64,000 nt of DNA from Miscanthus floridulus (GCF_019320115.1 NC_089584.1:73067533-73131532), one strand, 5' to 3'. Counted from the stretch's first letter, positions 28,712-42,540 are shown. Notes: generated by a model from the letters alone, not told the origin. Numbers and translations: made by a program.

Positions 28712-31607
28712 TGGTAGAATCGCCTAAAACAACGCACTTACGGAGGCGATTGTCTTCCACTAGATACTAAGCACCTCGAGAGCGAGCTACATCAGGCGGA
28801 TTCCATCCAGCACAGCCCAAGGGAGAGCACGAATAATCCACCTTTTTCCCTCAGGATCTAATAATGAGAACGAGTTTATATTACTTAGTCCATTTCATAC
28901 ATCCAGAGTTCTTTAAAATACATTATTACAGGACCAAATTCAGAGTGCGGAAATTAAACAGCGGAGTGAAAAGAAACATCTATCGATAATATACAAGGAT
29001 CCGTCTGTGCCCACCAGAAGAATCCTTCACACAATGGCTACTCCTCAAGCAGTACCTACAATAGGGGTGAAATAAGCCTTGAGTACACAATGTACTTGCA
29101 AGACTTATCCGACTAGTGGAAATAATTTCTCCGACTCCAAGGAATATGATAAGCTTTACGGTTTGCTGGGTTCCTTTTTGCAGAAAGCAATACTAATAGT
29201 GAATCCTTATGTATGTTAATTATTGGCATTCATGATTAGTTCATTATCTAACCATTCTATGTAAGCACCTATTCTACTTTCAAGCAAGAGTTGAGCAAAC
29301 AGTTCCATTTCACCACCTTTCCTCTTTCAGTTCTTACTACGGTGCTAGAGTGTAGACAAGACATACCGGATTGCTTGGTGATTCGCTAATCAATGTGCCT
29401 AGCTGGTTACCCCAAAACACATGCCTCGTTTGTACCCTAGGCACAATCAGGACCAACCCGCCACTCTCCTATCATGGGGTCCAGGTCCCCATCCAAACTT
29501 GGACTCCAAGCCCCCGCTCGTGAATCCCGGACTCGGTGCGGTGCTTAGAGCTCCACCATCCCTACCCCCAATCAGTCGGTCCAAAAAGAGCTGGAACCCA
29601 CGACAAGAGAGCAACAAGCCTTCCCTACGCCCATACACAAGTATGTGCTCGATATAATAAGTCTGTGACTTACCTGGAGTCCAATGCAATGGCCGGTCCT
29701 TAACCGATATAGACAAGAAAAAAGTGTAACCAAGCTATAACCCATTGGCCATAGGACACAACCTCTTACACCCACCAATACCTAAACCATATCCCTACCT
29801 GGACTCCATTTTTCCTTTCCACCATTTTATCATGAGTGATCTTAATAATCACCTATTGTGAGTAACGGCAGGTTACTCACGCTACTAAAATCCTGAGCAT
29901 AGCAGCTACTCGACCTATACTAGTAGGACTCATAGATAGGTATATCTATGCATGTAGTTTCCATAAAACACCTGTAACATAAATGCACATCATATATATA
30001 TATTCAGTGATCATTCAAAATAAGGGTTATGCACCGGGCTTGCCTTGGGCAGGCGGGGTGTCAACAAAGTCAGCAACTGATGGCTTCAGGGCTCCCTCCT
30101 AAATGAGAATCTCCTCCTCGTACTCTTCAATGATCTCCTAGTACTCCTGTGCACCTGCAGGCACAAACTCTACCAACTCATTATCTACATGCATGAAATG
30201 ATGATGCAACACTTAGTAATACGGCAACAACAACTCTTAAAATAAGAATACATCTATCAAGCTACTAAGTTAGCTCTACTGACTAAGACGCTAAGTTGCC
30301 TATCATTTCCACTAAGCAGGTATGAACATTTCATGTATTAACTTAGCAACTAAAGGCATTCTCACTCTTAATACCGATTTACTATATATATATAATGAAA
30401 CAAGGAGTACTAGCTACCATATTTATGAACCCATTCTAAGGCTACCAAATTTACAGTGAGTGCCTAATAATCTAATGGACCTACTATAAAAATTTCATAT
30501 CCAAAGCTATTACCAATTTGCCACAAGAATTCCTACAATTATTAATCTAAATGATATTAGCACTTCCAAATGATTTAATAGACCTTAGCATCAACATAGT
30601 CATACATAAACCAATCATACTATCAGGTAGACCACATTTTTAGGAACTCAACAGAATTTATTTCACAATTTTTGGCTGCCTATGTGAATTGATATTAATT
30701 TCCAAAGTTCAACTTAGAATGTAAATTACAAAGCTAATTCTATCCTTTATAAAATGAAAAATAGATTCTAACTCGCACGGCCCACGAGCGAGAGGCGCGG
30801 CCCACTCCCATGCAGTGCGTGCGTGCATGCGCAACCAACATGACGATGGCCCACGACGGGGAGGCCCCCGCGCGCTAGTCTTTTTGCGAAAACGACCTTA
30901 AGCTACCTATGATTCCCTCCAAGGTTCGTAACACTATTCTCACAGTCAGCGTTTAAGCAAACTAGCCCTCGGAACATCCCATCTTTACCATAGCCAGGTC
31001 CTTGGGCACCCACGCATGCACCAGCATTGTGGCGACAGCACTGGGCAGTCTCGCCGGCTAGCCTAGCCCCTCCCCGCCTCCGATAGCGAGCCGATGCGAA
31101 TGCGAGGCGGTGGGCGGTGGGCGGTGAAGCAGTGAACAGAGACATTGTCTAGAGCTCCCTCCATGGTGGCAGACCCCATGTGGCAGCGACGGCCATGTTC
31201 CCATGAGCCCAGGCACAACCGTGATGAAAGGACTAGAGGATGGGCATCAACAACTCACCCAGAACCTACCCGACGTGGTGGCTTGACCGAGGACAGACCG
31301 GGTGTGTCTGACCACGCGCACATGGCAAGCAAAGCAATGATCGGGTGTGTCTGACCATGTTAGTAGCACTTGGCAGGCAGTAGCAGTGCAAATTGGGGTG
31401 CGCATGGGGTGAAGGACTATGAGGCGAGGCTAGGGGTGCAACCAATTGGGCTCCGGAGGACCAGGCGGGTAATGCCCATGGCAACGACGTCTAAGCCTTT
31501 AATGGCGCGACGGTGGACACCGGCTCCAAATTGGAGCTGGCCAAGGCATGATTTGACACAGTGCGGGGTTAGTTTGCTAGCAGGCTAGAACACGGAGTTG
31601 GGATCTA
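28712..31607 (-). mobile_element. Family 2 Del/Tekay 3' LTR, left part
   Basis: Begins TGGTAGAATCGCCTAAAAC and aligns along 2 kb with the family 1 LTR (e.g. 'aagcacctcgagagcgagctac', 'ccggattgcttggtgattcg', 'gagtaacggcaggttactcacgc') and with the truncated family 2 LTR at 57352. After about 30650 it diverges into GC-rich sequence of its own. The remainder of the LTR is at 50908-52246; the family 1 element and its tandem duplication lie between. The last 574 bases (31034-31607) form the start of the tandem unit and recur at 38473-39046. Confidence 0.75.
30027..30194 (-). other. Acidic short frame inside the family 2 LTR
   Basis: Minus-strand frame from ATG 30194, starting MHVDNELVEF, with the core EEYEEEILI and the end DTPPAQGKPGA before TAA. 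It aligns without gaps to the family 1 LTR frame at 32895-33104 up to the GKP residues. Two TAG codons interrupt it, one of them at a position where family 1 has CAG. Confidence 0.45.
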
Positions 31608-32894
31608 TGGCAGAACCGCCCAAAATAGCACACTTACGGAGGCGCTCGTCTTCCACCAGACACTAAGCACCCCGAAAGCAAGCTATAGCGGGTGGTATCC
31701 GTCGGGCACACCCCAAGAGAGAACCCAAAAGATCCACATTTTTCCCAAGGATCCAATAATGAGAATGAGTTACAATACTTATCCATTTCATACATCAGAG
31801 TTTCTTAAAAGTACATTATTACAATACCAAATATCAGAGTGCAGAATGATAAACAACGGAATTTAAAAATAAACATCTAGCGATAGGGACGAGGATCCGT
31901 CTGAGCCCACTAGAAGAATCCTCCACACAAGGTACTTCTCATGCATCACCTGCAATAGGGGTAAATAAACCCTAAGTACACAATGTACTCGCAAGACTTA
32001 TCCGACTAGTGGGAATAATTTTCCGACTCCAAGGAATATGATAAGCTATATGGCTTGCTGGTTTCTTTTGGCAGAAAAGCAATACTAATAGTGAGTCCTT
32101 AGTTATGTATTATTATTATCAGCCGTATTAAGTTATCATCTAGCTAGTCTATATAAGCACCTGTTCTACTTTCAAGCAAGAGTTGAGCAATCAATTCCAT
32201 TTCTTCTTTCACTTTCAGTTCTTACTACGGTGCTAAACACGAGACAAGCCGTACCGGATCGCCCGGCGATTCATGAATCAATGTGCCCAGCTGGGTGCCC
32301 CAAAGACACATGCCCCGCTTGTACCCTAGGCACAAGCAGGACTAACCCATTACTCTCCAGTTCCAGGTGTCCAGGTCCCCATCCAAACTTGGACTCCAAG
32401 CCCCCACATCCTAAGTCCCAGACTCAGTGTGGTGCAAGGACCTCCACCACCTCCTCTTCCCATCAGTCGGTCCAGAAAGAGCCGGATCCGTGACAAGAGA
32501 GTAACAAGTCTTCCCTACGTCTATACCCAAGTATGCGCTCGGGACAATAAATCTGTGACTTGCCCACGATGCCTTATGCAACGACCGGTCCTTAATCAAC
32601 ATGGACAGGGAAAAAGTGTAACCAAGCTATGCCCTGTTGGCCGCAGGACACAACCCTTTACACCCACCAAAACCCAACCATATCCCTGCCCAGTCACCAT
32701 TTTCCTTTCCACCATTTTATCATGAGTGATCATATTTATCACCTATTTGCGAGTAACGGTAGGTTACTCACGCTACCGATATCCTGAGCATAGCAGCTAC
32801 TCGACCTATACTAGTAGGACTCATAGGTAGATATATTTATGCATGTAGTTTCCATAAAATGCCTGTAACGTAAATGCACATCATAGATATATAT

Positions 32895-33104
32895 TCAGTT
32901 ATTATTCAAAATAAGGGTTATGCACCGGGGCTTGCCTTGGGCAGGCGCGGTGTCAGCAAAGTCAGTGACGGGTGGCTCCGAAACGTCCTCCTGCACGAGG
33001 ATCTCCTCCTCGTACTCTTCGACAACTTCATCGTACTCCTGCTCGCCGAAGGTCACAATCTCCAGTGGCTCGTTCTCTATATGCATGCAGTGATGATGAT
33101 GCAA
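32895..33104 (-). CDS. Acidic short frame in the family 1 LTR (copy 1)
   Basis: A 69-residue frame, first Met in a His-rich start; the more likely start is the internal MHIENEPLEI. The middle is very acidic (YDEVVEEYEEEILVQED), followed by EPPVTDFADTAPAQGKP and an Asn-rich end. No known domain is recognised. It lies within the LTR in the sense orientation of the element. The same frame is present in all three family 1 LTRs and, broken, in the family 2 LTR; the gap-free alignment with many third-position changes hints at past coding constraint. Translation is not shown and it could be a conserved non-coding signal. Confidence 0.35.
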   Translation of the reverse strand: MHHHHCMHIENEPLEIVTFGEQEYDEVVEEYEEEILVQEDVSEPPVTDFADTAPAQGKPRCITLILNNN

Positions 33105-34955
33105 TGCTTAGTAATACAACAACAACAACTCTTAAAATAAGAATACATCTACCAAGCTACTAAGCTAACTCTAATGACTAATACGCAAAGTTACCTATTA
33201 TTCCCACTAAACAGGTATGAAACATTTCATGTATTATCTTAGCAACTAAAGGTATCCTTATTGCTGATATCAATTTACTATATATATGATAAAACAAGGT
33301 GCACTAGCTACCATATTTATCAACCTATTCTAAGGTCACAAAAATTACAGTGAGCACATAATAATACAATGAACCTACTATAATAGAATTCTAGGGCTAG
33401 CACTTCTACCAATGCATCACAAAAATTCATTCTCTAAATAACCATAATAATAATACGCATCTTGAAATAATAAAGTAATCCTAAAGGTATCACTGAACTA
33501 TACGAACTAATTACACTAACAGATAGAGCATGAATTTAGAAATCTAACAAAATTTATTTCACAATAAATAAATAAATTCAAATGAGCTCTAGAGTTGAAG
33601 AAAATGATATTATTGGAGAAGGACAATCATGCTATTGGACTTGTTGACTTGCACATGACTGTGGGTCTAGAAATACTAGATGAGACCGTGGGTCAAGAAA
33701 ATAATAGAGAAGGAGGATGAAGGAATTCTTGTAGCTTAGCTACCTCGGAATTGAATGAAATGCCGCCTACGGTGATCGATGTGCGGAGGCAATGCAAGAT
33801 GAGAGACACCAGGGAGCTTAGCAATTGCTTGCCCTATGTGGAGCGGAGCAGAACCATATATAGCACTGGTTGTGGGTGGTCATGACAAGCTAGGTAGTCT
33901 GGAAGCACGAAACGAGTTGGCAGGGTTGTCCTCTGGCTCCGTGCCGTGTGCGGTGGTGTGGTCTTTGATCATGAGAGAATTAATTCAGTGATGGACTTTG
34001 AGTGGTCTTGGACTTACAAGCACATCAGGACTGGAGTGTGCTTTGGGTGAAACATGCTTGGCGGTGGCGCTGGTTCATTCATGCAGGTCAAGGAATTAAT
34101 GGGGGAGGAGACCACAGGTCAAGGAAATATTAGAGAATGAGAAGATCAATTGCAGACTAGCTACCTCAGCTGATTATTGCTCGGGGAGAAATCGATAGAC
34201 GTAGCTCTCTTGGGCAAGAACATAAGAACTTGATTTGAGAGGAAGAAACAAGTGAGCAGCGGAGCGAGATGGCTCGGCGGCTCGGCGTGTCCCTTTTAAA
34301 GACAGGAGACGCAGGAATGGAGAAGCAAAGGCGCGACAGCGATGCGTCGTAAGGTTAGTGGCTAACTAGCTTGCTTAAAGATAAACAAAAACGGTGTCTG
34401 TGAAAGGCGTGTGGCCGCGGATGAACAGTGCCGCGTAGCGAACAGTGTTTCCACGCGTGAACAGTGTTTTCTGCATGTCTGCAGTACCTACGTGTGGAAA
34501 ATCTACATTGCTCCCGTGCTGACGTGAGGAAAGGGTGCGTTTACTGCGTTTGCAGAGCAGTGAGCGAGCGGCGTGTAATGCGTAGCGTGTGCGACACACT
34601 AAGGCAGCGGCAGCGTGTCATGCACTGATAATTTTACAAGGTGATTAGCAAGCGAAGTAAAGGCGGGATAATTAGAACAACGAGAGATGACCATGGCGTG
34701 TCGCGAGATTGATGGAAATATAAATCTTGCCAAGTGGTATGCTAATAATTAGTGAATGACAATAATTTATCATTTGACTTTGTGGCTATGGAGCTCTCAC
34801 GTGGAGAGAGATGACGTGCTAGAAGGACAATTTGGACAAGGAATAAATTAGAGCTCAATTTGAGAATTAGTGCAATAAAATTTAATTTCTCATTTACCAC
34901 GTGCAATAATACATAAACATGATGCTCATGACATGGTTTAGTATTTTGATTAAGG

Positions 34956-34976
34956 TGTAACACCAAGGGTGTTACA
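34956..34976 (-). other. Palindromic terminus of the family 1 LTR
   Basis: The first 21 bases of the LTR (minus strand) are two 9-base arms, TGTAACACC and GGTGTTACA, around CTT: a perfect inverted repeat at the very end used by integrase. The same is at 42395-42415; in the 5' LTR (50887-50907) one base differs; the family 2 LTR end (52226-52246) has the same arms around a changed centre. Confidence 0.8.
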
Positions 34977-34990
34977 AATCTACCCCCCTA
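34977..34990 (-). other. Polypurine tract, family 1 copy 1
   Basis: On the minus strand TAGGGGGGTAGATT directly precedes the LTR start TGTAACACC. This is the plus-strand primer site and confirms that this LTR is a 3' LTR. Confidence 0.8.
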
Positions 34991-35101
34991 AAACAAAATC
35001 TCGACCCGAGATTTCATGTGCCTAATGTGAGAAGAAGGTAGGAATTACATTTTGACGCAGCAACTAACTATCAGAACCAGAGAGGAGATGGGGGTAATGC
35101 T

Positions 35102-38100
35102 TCAATAGGTAACTCTCTTGTTCCACGTGGCTTCAGCCTCAGAATGATTTTGCCACTGCACCTTGTAGAATTTTACCACGCTGTTCCTGGTCACTCTTTC
35201 CTTCTCATCCAAGATTTTGATAGGCTGCTCCACATAAGTTAAATCTGGCTGGAGGGGAAGTCCTTCCATTTCCACCGCTTCATTAGGAACCCGCAAACAC
35301 TTCTTTAGTTGTGATACATGAAACACATTGTGTACCGCAGATAGAATATCTAGAAGTTGTAGACGGTAAGCCACTGGACCACATTTCTCCAACACTTGAT
35401 ATGGACCCACATATCGAGGGGCTAGCTTGCCATGGATGCCAAATCGATGCACCCCTCTCATCGGAGACACCTTGAGATATACATGATCTCCAGCTGCAAA
35501 CTCCAAGGGCCTTCTCCGCTTATCAGCATAAGTTTTCTATCGGCTTTGAGCTGCCTTCAAGTGACTTCGAATAATGCTTACTTTCTCTCGAGCCTCTTTT
35601 ATGAATTCAGGCCCAAAGTATCCGCGGTCCCCCACTTCAACCCAGTTGAGTGGCGTCCTACACTTTCTTCCGTATAGAGCTTCAAATGGTGCCATGCGGA
35701 TGCTTTCCTGATAGCTATTATTGTAAGAGAATTCAGCTAACTTCAGGCAGTCATCCCACTTCTCAGGAAAAGAAATGGTACAAGCTCGCAACATGTCTTC
35801 GAGCACCTGGTTCACCCTTTCTGTTTGACCATCAGTCTGGGGGTGATAAGCTGAACTATGGAGGAGACTTGTCCCAAGGCACTCCTAGAGTCACTCCCAG
35901 AAATGAGACATAAAAACGGATCCCCTATCAGAGATGATAGTTAGGGGAACTCCATGTACGGTCACAATCCGATCAAAGTATATCTCCGCATACTTCCCGG
36001 CAGCATATGATGTCTTCACCGGAATAAAATGAGCCGACTTGGTGAGGCGGTCCACAATGACCCAGATAGAGTTATAACCATTGGTTGTGTGGGGGTAAAC
36101 CCACAATGAAATCCATGGAAATATCCTCCCATTTCCAAGCCAGAATGGGCAAGGGCTGCAAATATCCTGGGGTACGCATATGATCTGCTTTAACCCTACC
36201 ACAAGTGTCGCACTCCACGACATGTCGGGTGATGTCCTGCTTCATGTTAGACCACCAGTACAAGTGGCGCAGATCATGATACATCTTGTTGCTGCCAGGA
36301 TGAATAGACAACTTTGAATGGTGAACTTCATTCAAAAATTTTCTTTTCAGCTCTTCATTGGATGGAACCACTAGTCTATCCTTGTATCTCACGACTCCAT
36401 GTTCATCAACACTAAAGTGAGGGCCACGCCCTTCAGCCATCAACTTCCTATTGTGAGGAATCTCTTCGGGGTCTTCCTTCTGCTCCCGAATAATCTGCTC
36501 CAGCAACTCTGAGGTTAATGCAATATGAGCTAGCACCTCTGTGTGGTGGAGCAATAAGGGTATTTCCTCAACCTGATGCGACTTACAACTCAACGCATCA
36601 GCCACCACATAGGCCTTTCCTGGATGATAATGGACTTCCAAATTATAATCCTTTATTAATTCTAACCATCTCCTTTGCCTCATGTTCAGCTCAGACTGAG
36701 TGAAAATATACTTGAGGCTCTTGTGGTCTGTAAAGATATGCACTTTGTTGCCCAACAGATAATGCCTCCAAATCTTCAGAGCATGGATCACAACGGCTAG
36801 CTCTAAGTCATGGGTGGGGTAGTTCACCTTGTGCTTTTTCAGTTGGCGCGAAGCATAAGCTATCACACACCCATCTTGCATAAGCACACACCCCAGCCCC
36901 ATCTTCAAGGCATCACAATATACATCAAAGGGTCGGTCAATATCCGGTTGGGCCAACATAGGGGCAGTGGTCAGAAAAGTCTTCAGAGCTTGAAAAGTTT
37001 CTTCATAGGCTAGGCTCCAGTCAAACTTAGCTTCTTTTTGGAGCAGCTTGGTCATTGGCTGGGCTATCTTAGAGAAATCAAGAATGAAACGCCGATAGTA
37101 TCCAGCCAGACCAAGGAACTGATGAATCTGATGCACAGACTTGGGAGACTTCCAATCCAATACATCTTGCACCTTGCTGGGATCTACAGAAATGCCTTCA
37201 GGTGTCAACACATGCCCCAAAAACTGCACTCGATCTAACCAAAACTCGCACTTGCTAAATTTAGCATATAGCTTGTGCTCCCTTAGTCGAGTTTGTACTA
37301 GCCGAAGGTGTCGGGCATGCTCTTCATCATTCTTGGAATAGATCAGGATGTTATCAATGAAAACCACCACAAACTTATCCAGCTCCAGCATGAAAACAGA
37401 ATTCATCAGGTACATGAAGAAGGCAGGAGCATTGGTGAGACCAAAAGACATCACTAGGTACTCATATAGCCCATACCTAGTAGAGAAAGCTGTCTTTGGT
37501 ATATCATGTGGCCTGATCTTGATCTGATGATAGCCTGATCGGAGATCTATCTTCGAGAACACCTTGGCACCAGCTAGCTGATCGAACAAAGTATCTATAC
37601 GGGGCAAAGGATACTTGTTCTTAACTGTTACCGCATTAAGAGGGTGGTAATCCACACACATCCGCAAGGTACCATCCTTCTTCTTCCCAAAAATGGCCGG
37701 GCAACCCCATGGTGAAGAACTTGGACGGATGAAACCTTTGTCCATCAATTCTTCCAGCTGCTTCTTCATTTCAGCTAGTTCTCTTGGAGCCATGCGGTAT
37801 GGGCATCGAGAGATAGGGGCAGTACCAGGCTCAAGCTCAATGGAGAATTCTACTTCTCTGTTCGGTGGCAACCCAGGAAGATCTTTAGGGAAAACATCTG
37901 GGAACTCACAAACCACAGGGATAGAGGTAAGATCAGGAGAGGCTTTAGCATGGGCAGCAATAGGTAAGACCGGTTCTGAGGGTATAATAAGAGACATCCT
38001 ATCCTCAGAAGAAGGAAGCCATAACTCCACACGTCTCCTCTTCATATCCAATACTACCCCATACACCCGCAACCAGTTGATTCCAAGAATAGCATCAATG

Positions 38101-38472
38101 CCTTGCCCAGGCATTATCATGAACTGTAGATGGTAAGTGTGGGTGGCTAATACCAAACTTACTGTATCCATACAGGTATTGATGAACATTTGGGAACCCG
38201 CAGTATGGATCTTATAGGCATATGGTATAGCCATAAGTGATAAGTTGTGCCACTCTACTAACCCCATGCTCATAAAGGAATGTGATGCACCAGAATCGAA
38301 CAACACCAAAGCTGGATGGGAGTCGATGGTAAACATACCAGCCATAACCGCCTCCTGCTGCACAACCTGCTGAGCATCCATGAAGTGCACCTAACCAGAC
38401 CTGCTGGGCACTTTCTTCTTGATGATGGTCCTCTTGATAAGCCTAGAGTTTGCTGACGGTTGAGCGGACTGA
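35102..38472 (-). pseudogene. Family 1 pol, 5'-truncated copy in tandem unit 1
   Basis: Minus-strand pol of a Ty3 (gypsy) chromovirus, identical to the copy at 42541-45911. It holds protease (DSGA), reverse transcriptase, RNase H, integrase and a C-terminal chromodomain (35102-35506). It lacks gag because the tandem unit ends at 38472. The large open part is 36072-38390 (772 codons); an extra C in a run at 36091-36095 shifts the frame within integrase, and several stops follow. Asn replaces the second catalytic Asp of reverse transcriptase (codon 37350-37352). It is dead and also lacks its own 5' LTR. Confidence 0.9.
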
Positions 38473-39046
38473 GACAGCACTGGGCAGTCTCGCCGGCTAG
38501 CCTAGCCCCTCCCCGCCTCCGATAGCGAGCCGATGCGAATGCGAGGCGGTGGGCGGTGGGCGGTGAAGCAGTGAACAGAGACATTGTCTAGAGCTCCCTC
38601 CATGGTGGCAGACCCCATGTGGCAGCGACGGCCATGTTCCCATGAGCCCAGGCACAACCGTGATGAAAGGACTAGAGGATGGGCATCAACAACTCACCCA
38701 GAACCTACCCGACGTGGTGGCTTGACCGAGGACAGACCGGGTGTGTCTGACCACGCGCACATGGCAAGCAAAGCAATGATCGGGTGTGTCTGACCATGTT
38801 AGTAGCACTTGGCAGGCAGTAGCAGTGCAAATTGGGGTGCGCATGGGGTGAAGGACTATGAGGCGAGGCTAGGGGTGCAACCAATTGGGCTCCGGAGGAC
38901 CAGGCGGGTAATGCCCATGGCAACGACGTCTAAGCCTTTAATGGCGCGACGGTGGACACCGGCTCCAAATTGGAGCTGGCCAAGGCATGATTTGACACAG
39001 TGCGGGGTTAGTTTGCTAGCAGGCTAGAACACGGAGTTGGGATCTA

Positions 39047-42000
39047 TGGCAGAACCGCCCAAAATAGCACACTTACGGAGGCGCTCGTCTTCCACCAGAC
39101 ACTAAGCACCCCGAAAGCAAGCTATAGCGGGTGGTATCCGTCGGGCACACCCCAAGAGAGAACCCAAAAGATCCACATTTTTCCCAAGGATCCAATAATG
39201 AGAATGAGTTACAATACTTATCCATTTCATACATCAGAGTTTCTTAAAAGTACATTATTACAATACCAAATATCAGAGTGCAGAATGATAAACAACGGAA
39301 TTTAAAAATAAACATCTAGCGATAGGGACGAGGATCCGTCTGAGCCCACTAGAAGAATCCTCCACACAAGGTACTTCTCATGCATCACCTGCAATAGGGG
39401 TAAATAAACCCTAAGTACACAATGTACTCGCAAGACTTATCCGACTAGTGGGAATAATTTTCCGACTCCAAGGAATATGATAAGCTATATGGCTTGCTGG
39501 TTTCTTTTGGCAGAAAAGCAATACTAATAGTGAGTCCTTAGTTATGTATTATTATTATCAGCCGTATTAAGTTATCATCTAGCTAGTCTATATAAGCACC
39601 TGTTCTACTTTCAAGCAAGAGTTGAGCAATCAATTCCATTTCTTCTTTCACTTTCAGTTCTTACTACGGTGCTAAACACGAGACAAGCCGTACCGGATCG
39701 CCCGGCGATTCATGAATCAATGTGCCCAGCTGGGTGCCCCAAAGACACATGCCCCGCTTGTACCCTAGGCACAAGCAGGACTAACCCATTACTCTCCAGT
39801 TCCAGGTGTCCAGGTCCCCATCCAAACTTGGACTCCAAGCCCCCACATCCTAAGTCCCAGACTCAGTGTGGTGCAAGGACCTCCACCACCTCCTCTTCCC
39901 ATCAGTCGGTCCAGAAAGAGCCGGATCCGTGACAAGAGAGTAACAAGTCTTCCCTACGTCTATACCCAAGTATGCGCTCGGGACAATAAATCTGTGACTT
40001 GCCCACGATGCCTTATGCAACGACCGGTCCTTAATCAACATGGACAGGGAAAAAGTGTAACCAAGCTATGCCCTGTTGGCCGCAGGACACAACCCTTTAC
40101 ACCCACCAAAACCCAACCATATCCCTGCCCAGTCACCATTTTCCTTTCCACCATTTTATCATGAGTGATCATATTTATCACCTATTTGCGAGTAACGGTA
40201 GGTTACTCACGCTACCGATATCCTGAGCATAGCAGCTACTCGACCTATACTAGTAGGACTCATAGGTAGATATATTTATGCATGTAGTTTCCATAAAATG
40301 CCTGTAACGTAAATGCACATCATAGATATATATTCAGTTATTATTCAAAATAAGGGTTATGCACCGGGGCTTGCCTTGGGCAGGCGCGGTGTCAGCAAAG
40401 TCAGTGACGGGTGGCTCCGAAACGTCCTCCTGCACGAGGATCTCCTCCTCGTACTCTTCGACAACTTCATCGTACTCCTGCTCGCCGAAGGTCACAATCT
40501 CCAGTGGCTCGTTCTCTATATGCATGCAGTGATGATGATGCAATGCTTAGTAATACAACAACAACAACTCTTAAAATAAGAATACATCTACCAAGCTACT
40601 AAGCTAACTCTAATGACTAATACGCAAAGTTACCTATTATTCCCACTAAACAGGTATGAAACATTTCATGTATTATCTTAGCAACTAAAGGTATCCTTAT
40701 TGCTGATATCAATTTACTATATATATGATAAAACAAGGTGCACTAGCTACCATATTTATCAACCTATTCTAAGGTCACAAAAATTACAGTGAGCACATAA
40801 TAATACAATGAACCTACTATAATAGAATTCTAGGGCTAGCACTTCTACCAATGCATCACAAAAATTCATTCTCTAAATAACCATAATAATAATACGCATC
40901 TTGAAATAATAAAGTAATCCTAAAGGTATCACTGAACTATACGAACTAATTACACTAACAGATAGAGCATGAATTTAGAAATCTAACAAAATTTATTTCA
41001 CAATAAATAAATAAATTCAAATGAGCTCTAGAGTTGAAGAAAATGATATTATTGGAGAAGGACAATCATGCTATTGGACTTGTTGACTTGCACATGACTG
41101 TGGGTCTAGAAATACTAGATGAGACCGTGGGTCAAGAAAATAATAGAGAAGGAGGATGAAGGAATTCTTGTAGCTTAGCTACCTCGGAATTGAATGAAAT
41201 GCCGCCTACGGTGATCGATGTGCGGAGGCAATGCAAGATGAGAGACACCAGGGAGCTTAGCAATTGCTTGCCCTATGTGGAGCGGAGCAGAACCATATAT
41301 AGCACTGGTTGTGGGTGGTCATGACAAGCTAGGTAGTCTGGAAGCACGAAACGAGTTGGCAGGGTTGTCCTCTGGCTCCGTGCCGTGTGCGGTGGTGTGG
41401 TCTTTGATCATGAGAGAATTAATTCAGTGATGGACTTTGAGTGGTCTTGGACTTACAAGCACATCAGGACTGGAGTGTGCTTTGGGTGAAACATGCTTGG
41501 CGGTGGCGCTGGTTCATTCATGCAGGTCAAGGAATTAATGGGGGAGGAGACCACAGGTCAAGGAAATATTAGAGAATGAGAAGATCAATTGCAGACTAGC
41601 TACCTCAGCTGATTATTGCTCGGGGAGAAATCGATAGACGTAGCTCTCTTGGGCAAGAACATAAGAACTTGATTTGAGAGGAAGAAACAAGTGAGCAGCG
41701 GAGCGAGATGGCTCGGCGGCTCGGCGTGTCCCTTTTAAAGACAGGAGACGCAGGAATGGAGAAGCAAAGGCGCGACAGCGATGCGTCGTAAGGTTAGTGG
41801 CTAACTAGCTTGCTTAAAGATAAACAAAAACGGTGTCTGTGAAAGGCGTGTGGCCGCGGATGAACAGTGCCGCGTAGCGAACAGTGTTTCCACGCGTGAA
41901 CAGTGTTTTCTGCATGTCTGCAGTACCTACGTGTGGAAAATCTACATTGCTCCCGTGCTGACGTGAGGAAAGGGTGCGTTTACTGCGTTTGCAGAGCAGT

Positions 42001-42415
42001 GAGCGAGCGGCGTGTAATGCGTAGCGTGTGCGACACACTAAGGCAGCGGCAGCGTGTCATGCACTGATAATTTTACAAGGTGATTAGCAAGCGAAGTAAA
42101 GGCGGGATAATTAGAACAACGAGAGATGACCATGGCGTGTCGCGAGATTGATGGAAATATAAATCTTGCCAAGTGGTATGCTAATAATTAGTGAATGACA
42201 ATAATTTATCATTTGACTTTGTGGCTATGGAGCTCTCACGTGGAGAGAGATGACGTGCTAGAAGGACAATTTGGACAAGGAATAAATTAGAGCTCAATTT
42301 GAGAATTAGTGCAATAAAATTTAATTTCTCATTTACCACGTGCAATAATACATAAACATGATGCTCATGACATGGTTTAGTATTTTGATTAAGGTGTAAC
42401 ACCAAGGGTGTTACA
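39047..42415 (-). mobile_element. Family 1 Del/Tekay 3' LTR of the complete element
   Basis: Identical to 31608-34976. Together with the 5' LTR at 47538-50907 it bounds an 11.9 kb element (39047-50907). The scattered differences between this LTR and the 5' LTR show the insertion is older than the tandem duplication. Confidence 0.9.
40334..40543 (-). CDS. Acidic short frame in the family 1 LTR (copy 2)
   Basis: Identical to the frame at 32895-33104 because it lies in the tandem copy. It therefore gives no independent evidence of conservation; the 5' LTR and family 2 versions do. Confidence 0.35.
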   Translation of the reverse strand: MHHHHCMHIENEPLEIVTFGEQEYDEVVEEYEEEILVQEDVSEPPVTDFADTAPAQGKPRCITLILNNN

Positions 42416-42429
42416 AATCTACCCCCCTA
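42416..42429 (-). other. Polypurine tract of the complete family 1 element
   Basis: Same purine tract (TAGGGGGGTAGATT on the minus strand) next to the 3' LTR. Confidence 0.8.
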
Positions 42430-42540
42430 AAACAAAATCTCGACCCGAGATTTCATGTGCCTAATGTGAGAAGAAGGTAGGAATTACATTTTGACGCAGC
42501 AACTAACTATCAGAACCAGAGAGGAGATGGGGGTAATGCT

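Larger units (their letters stand above)
31608..34976 (-). mobile_element. Family 1 Del/Tekay 3' LTR, copy in unit 1
   Basis: Starts TGGCAGAACCGCCC on the plus strand and ends GGGTGTTACA; on the minus strand it therefore begins TGTAACACC and ends GGTTCTGCCA. It is 3,369 bp. The same LTR recurs at 39047-42415 (identical) and, with scattered substitutions, at 47538-50907 (5' LTR). A polypurine tract lies immediately beyond the right end. Confidence 0.9.
31034..38472. repeat. Tandem duplication unit 1 (7,439 bp)
   Basis: Everything from GACAGCACTGGGCAG at 31034 to GCGGACTGA before 38473 recurs, offset by exactly 7,439 bases, at 38473-45911. I found no difference between the copies in the lines compared, and all open frames in them are identical. 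The unit holds 574 bp of flank (family 2 LTR), one complete family 1 3' LTR, the polypurine tract and pol up to just before the gag-pol linker. The join at 38473 shares only one base (G) between the two ends. Confidence 0.95.

Noticed and set aside
28415..28760. His/Pro/Arg-rich frames on both strands
   Set aside because: Low-complexity 'ggcgcgggc' words open all frames; no support for a protein.
36518..38136. Plus-strand frames in the pol region (and their copies at +7439)
   Set aside because: Antisense shadows of the minus-strand pol reading frame.
31608..42415. Two independent family 1 insertions side by side
   Set aside because: The copies are the same from inside the left flank through LTR and pol, start and stop at non-LTR positions, and unit 1 has no gag or 5' LTR. 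A tandem duplication explains it better.
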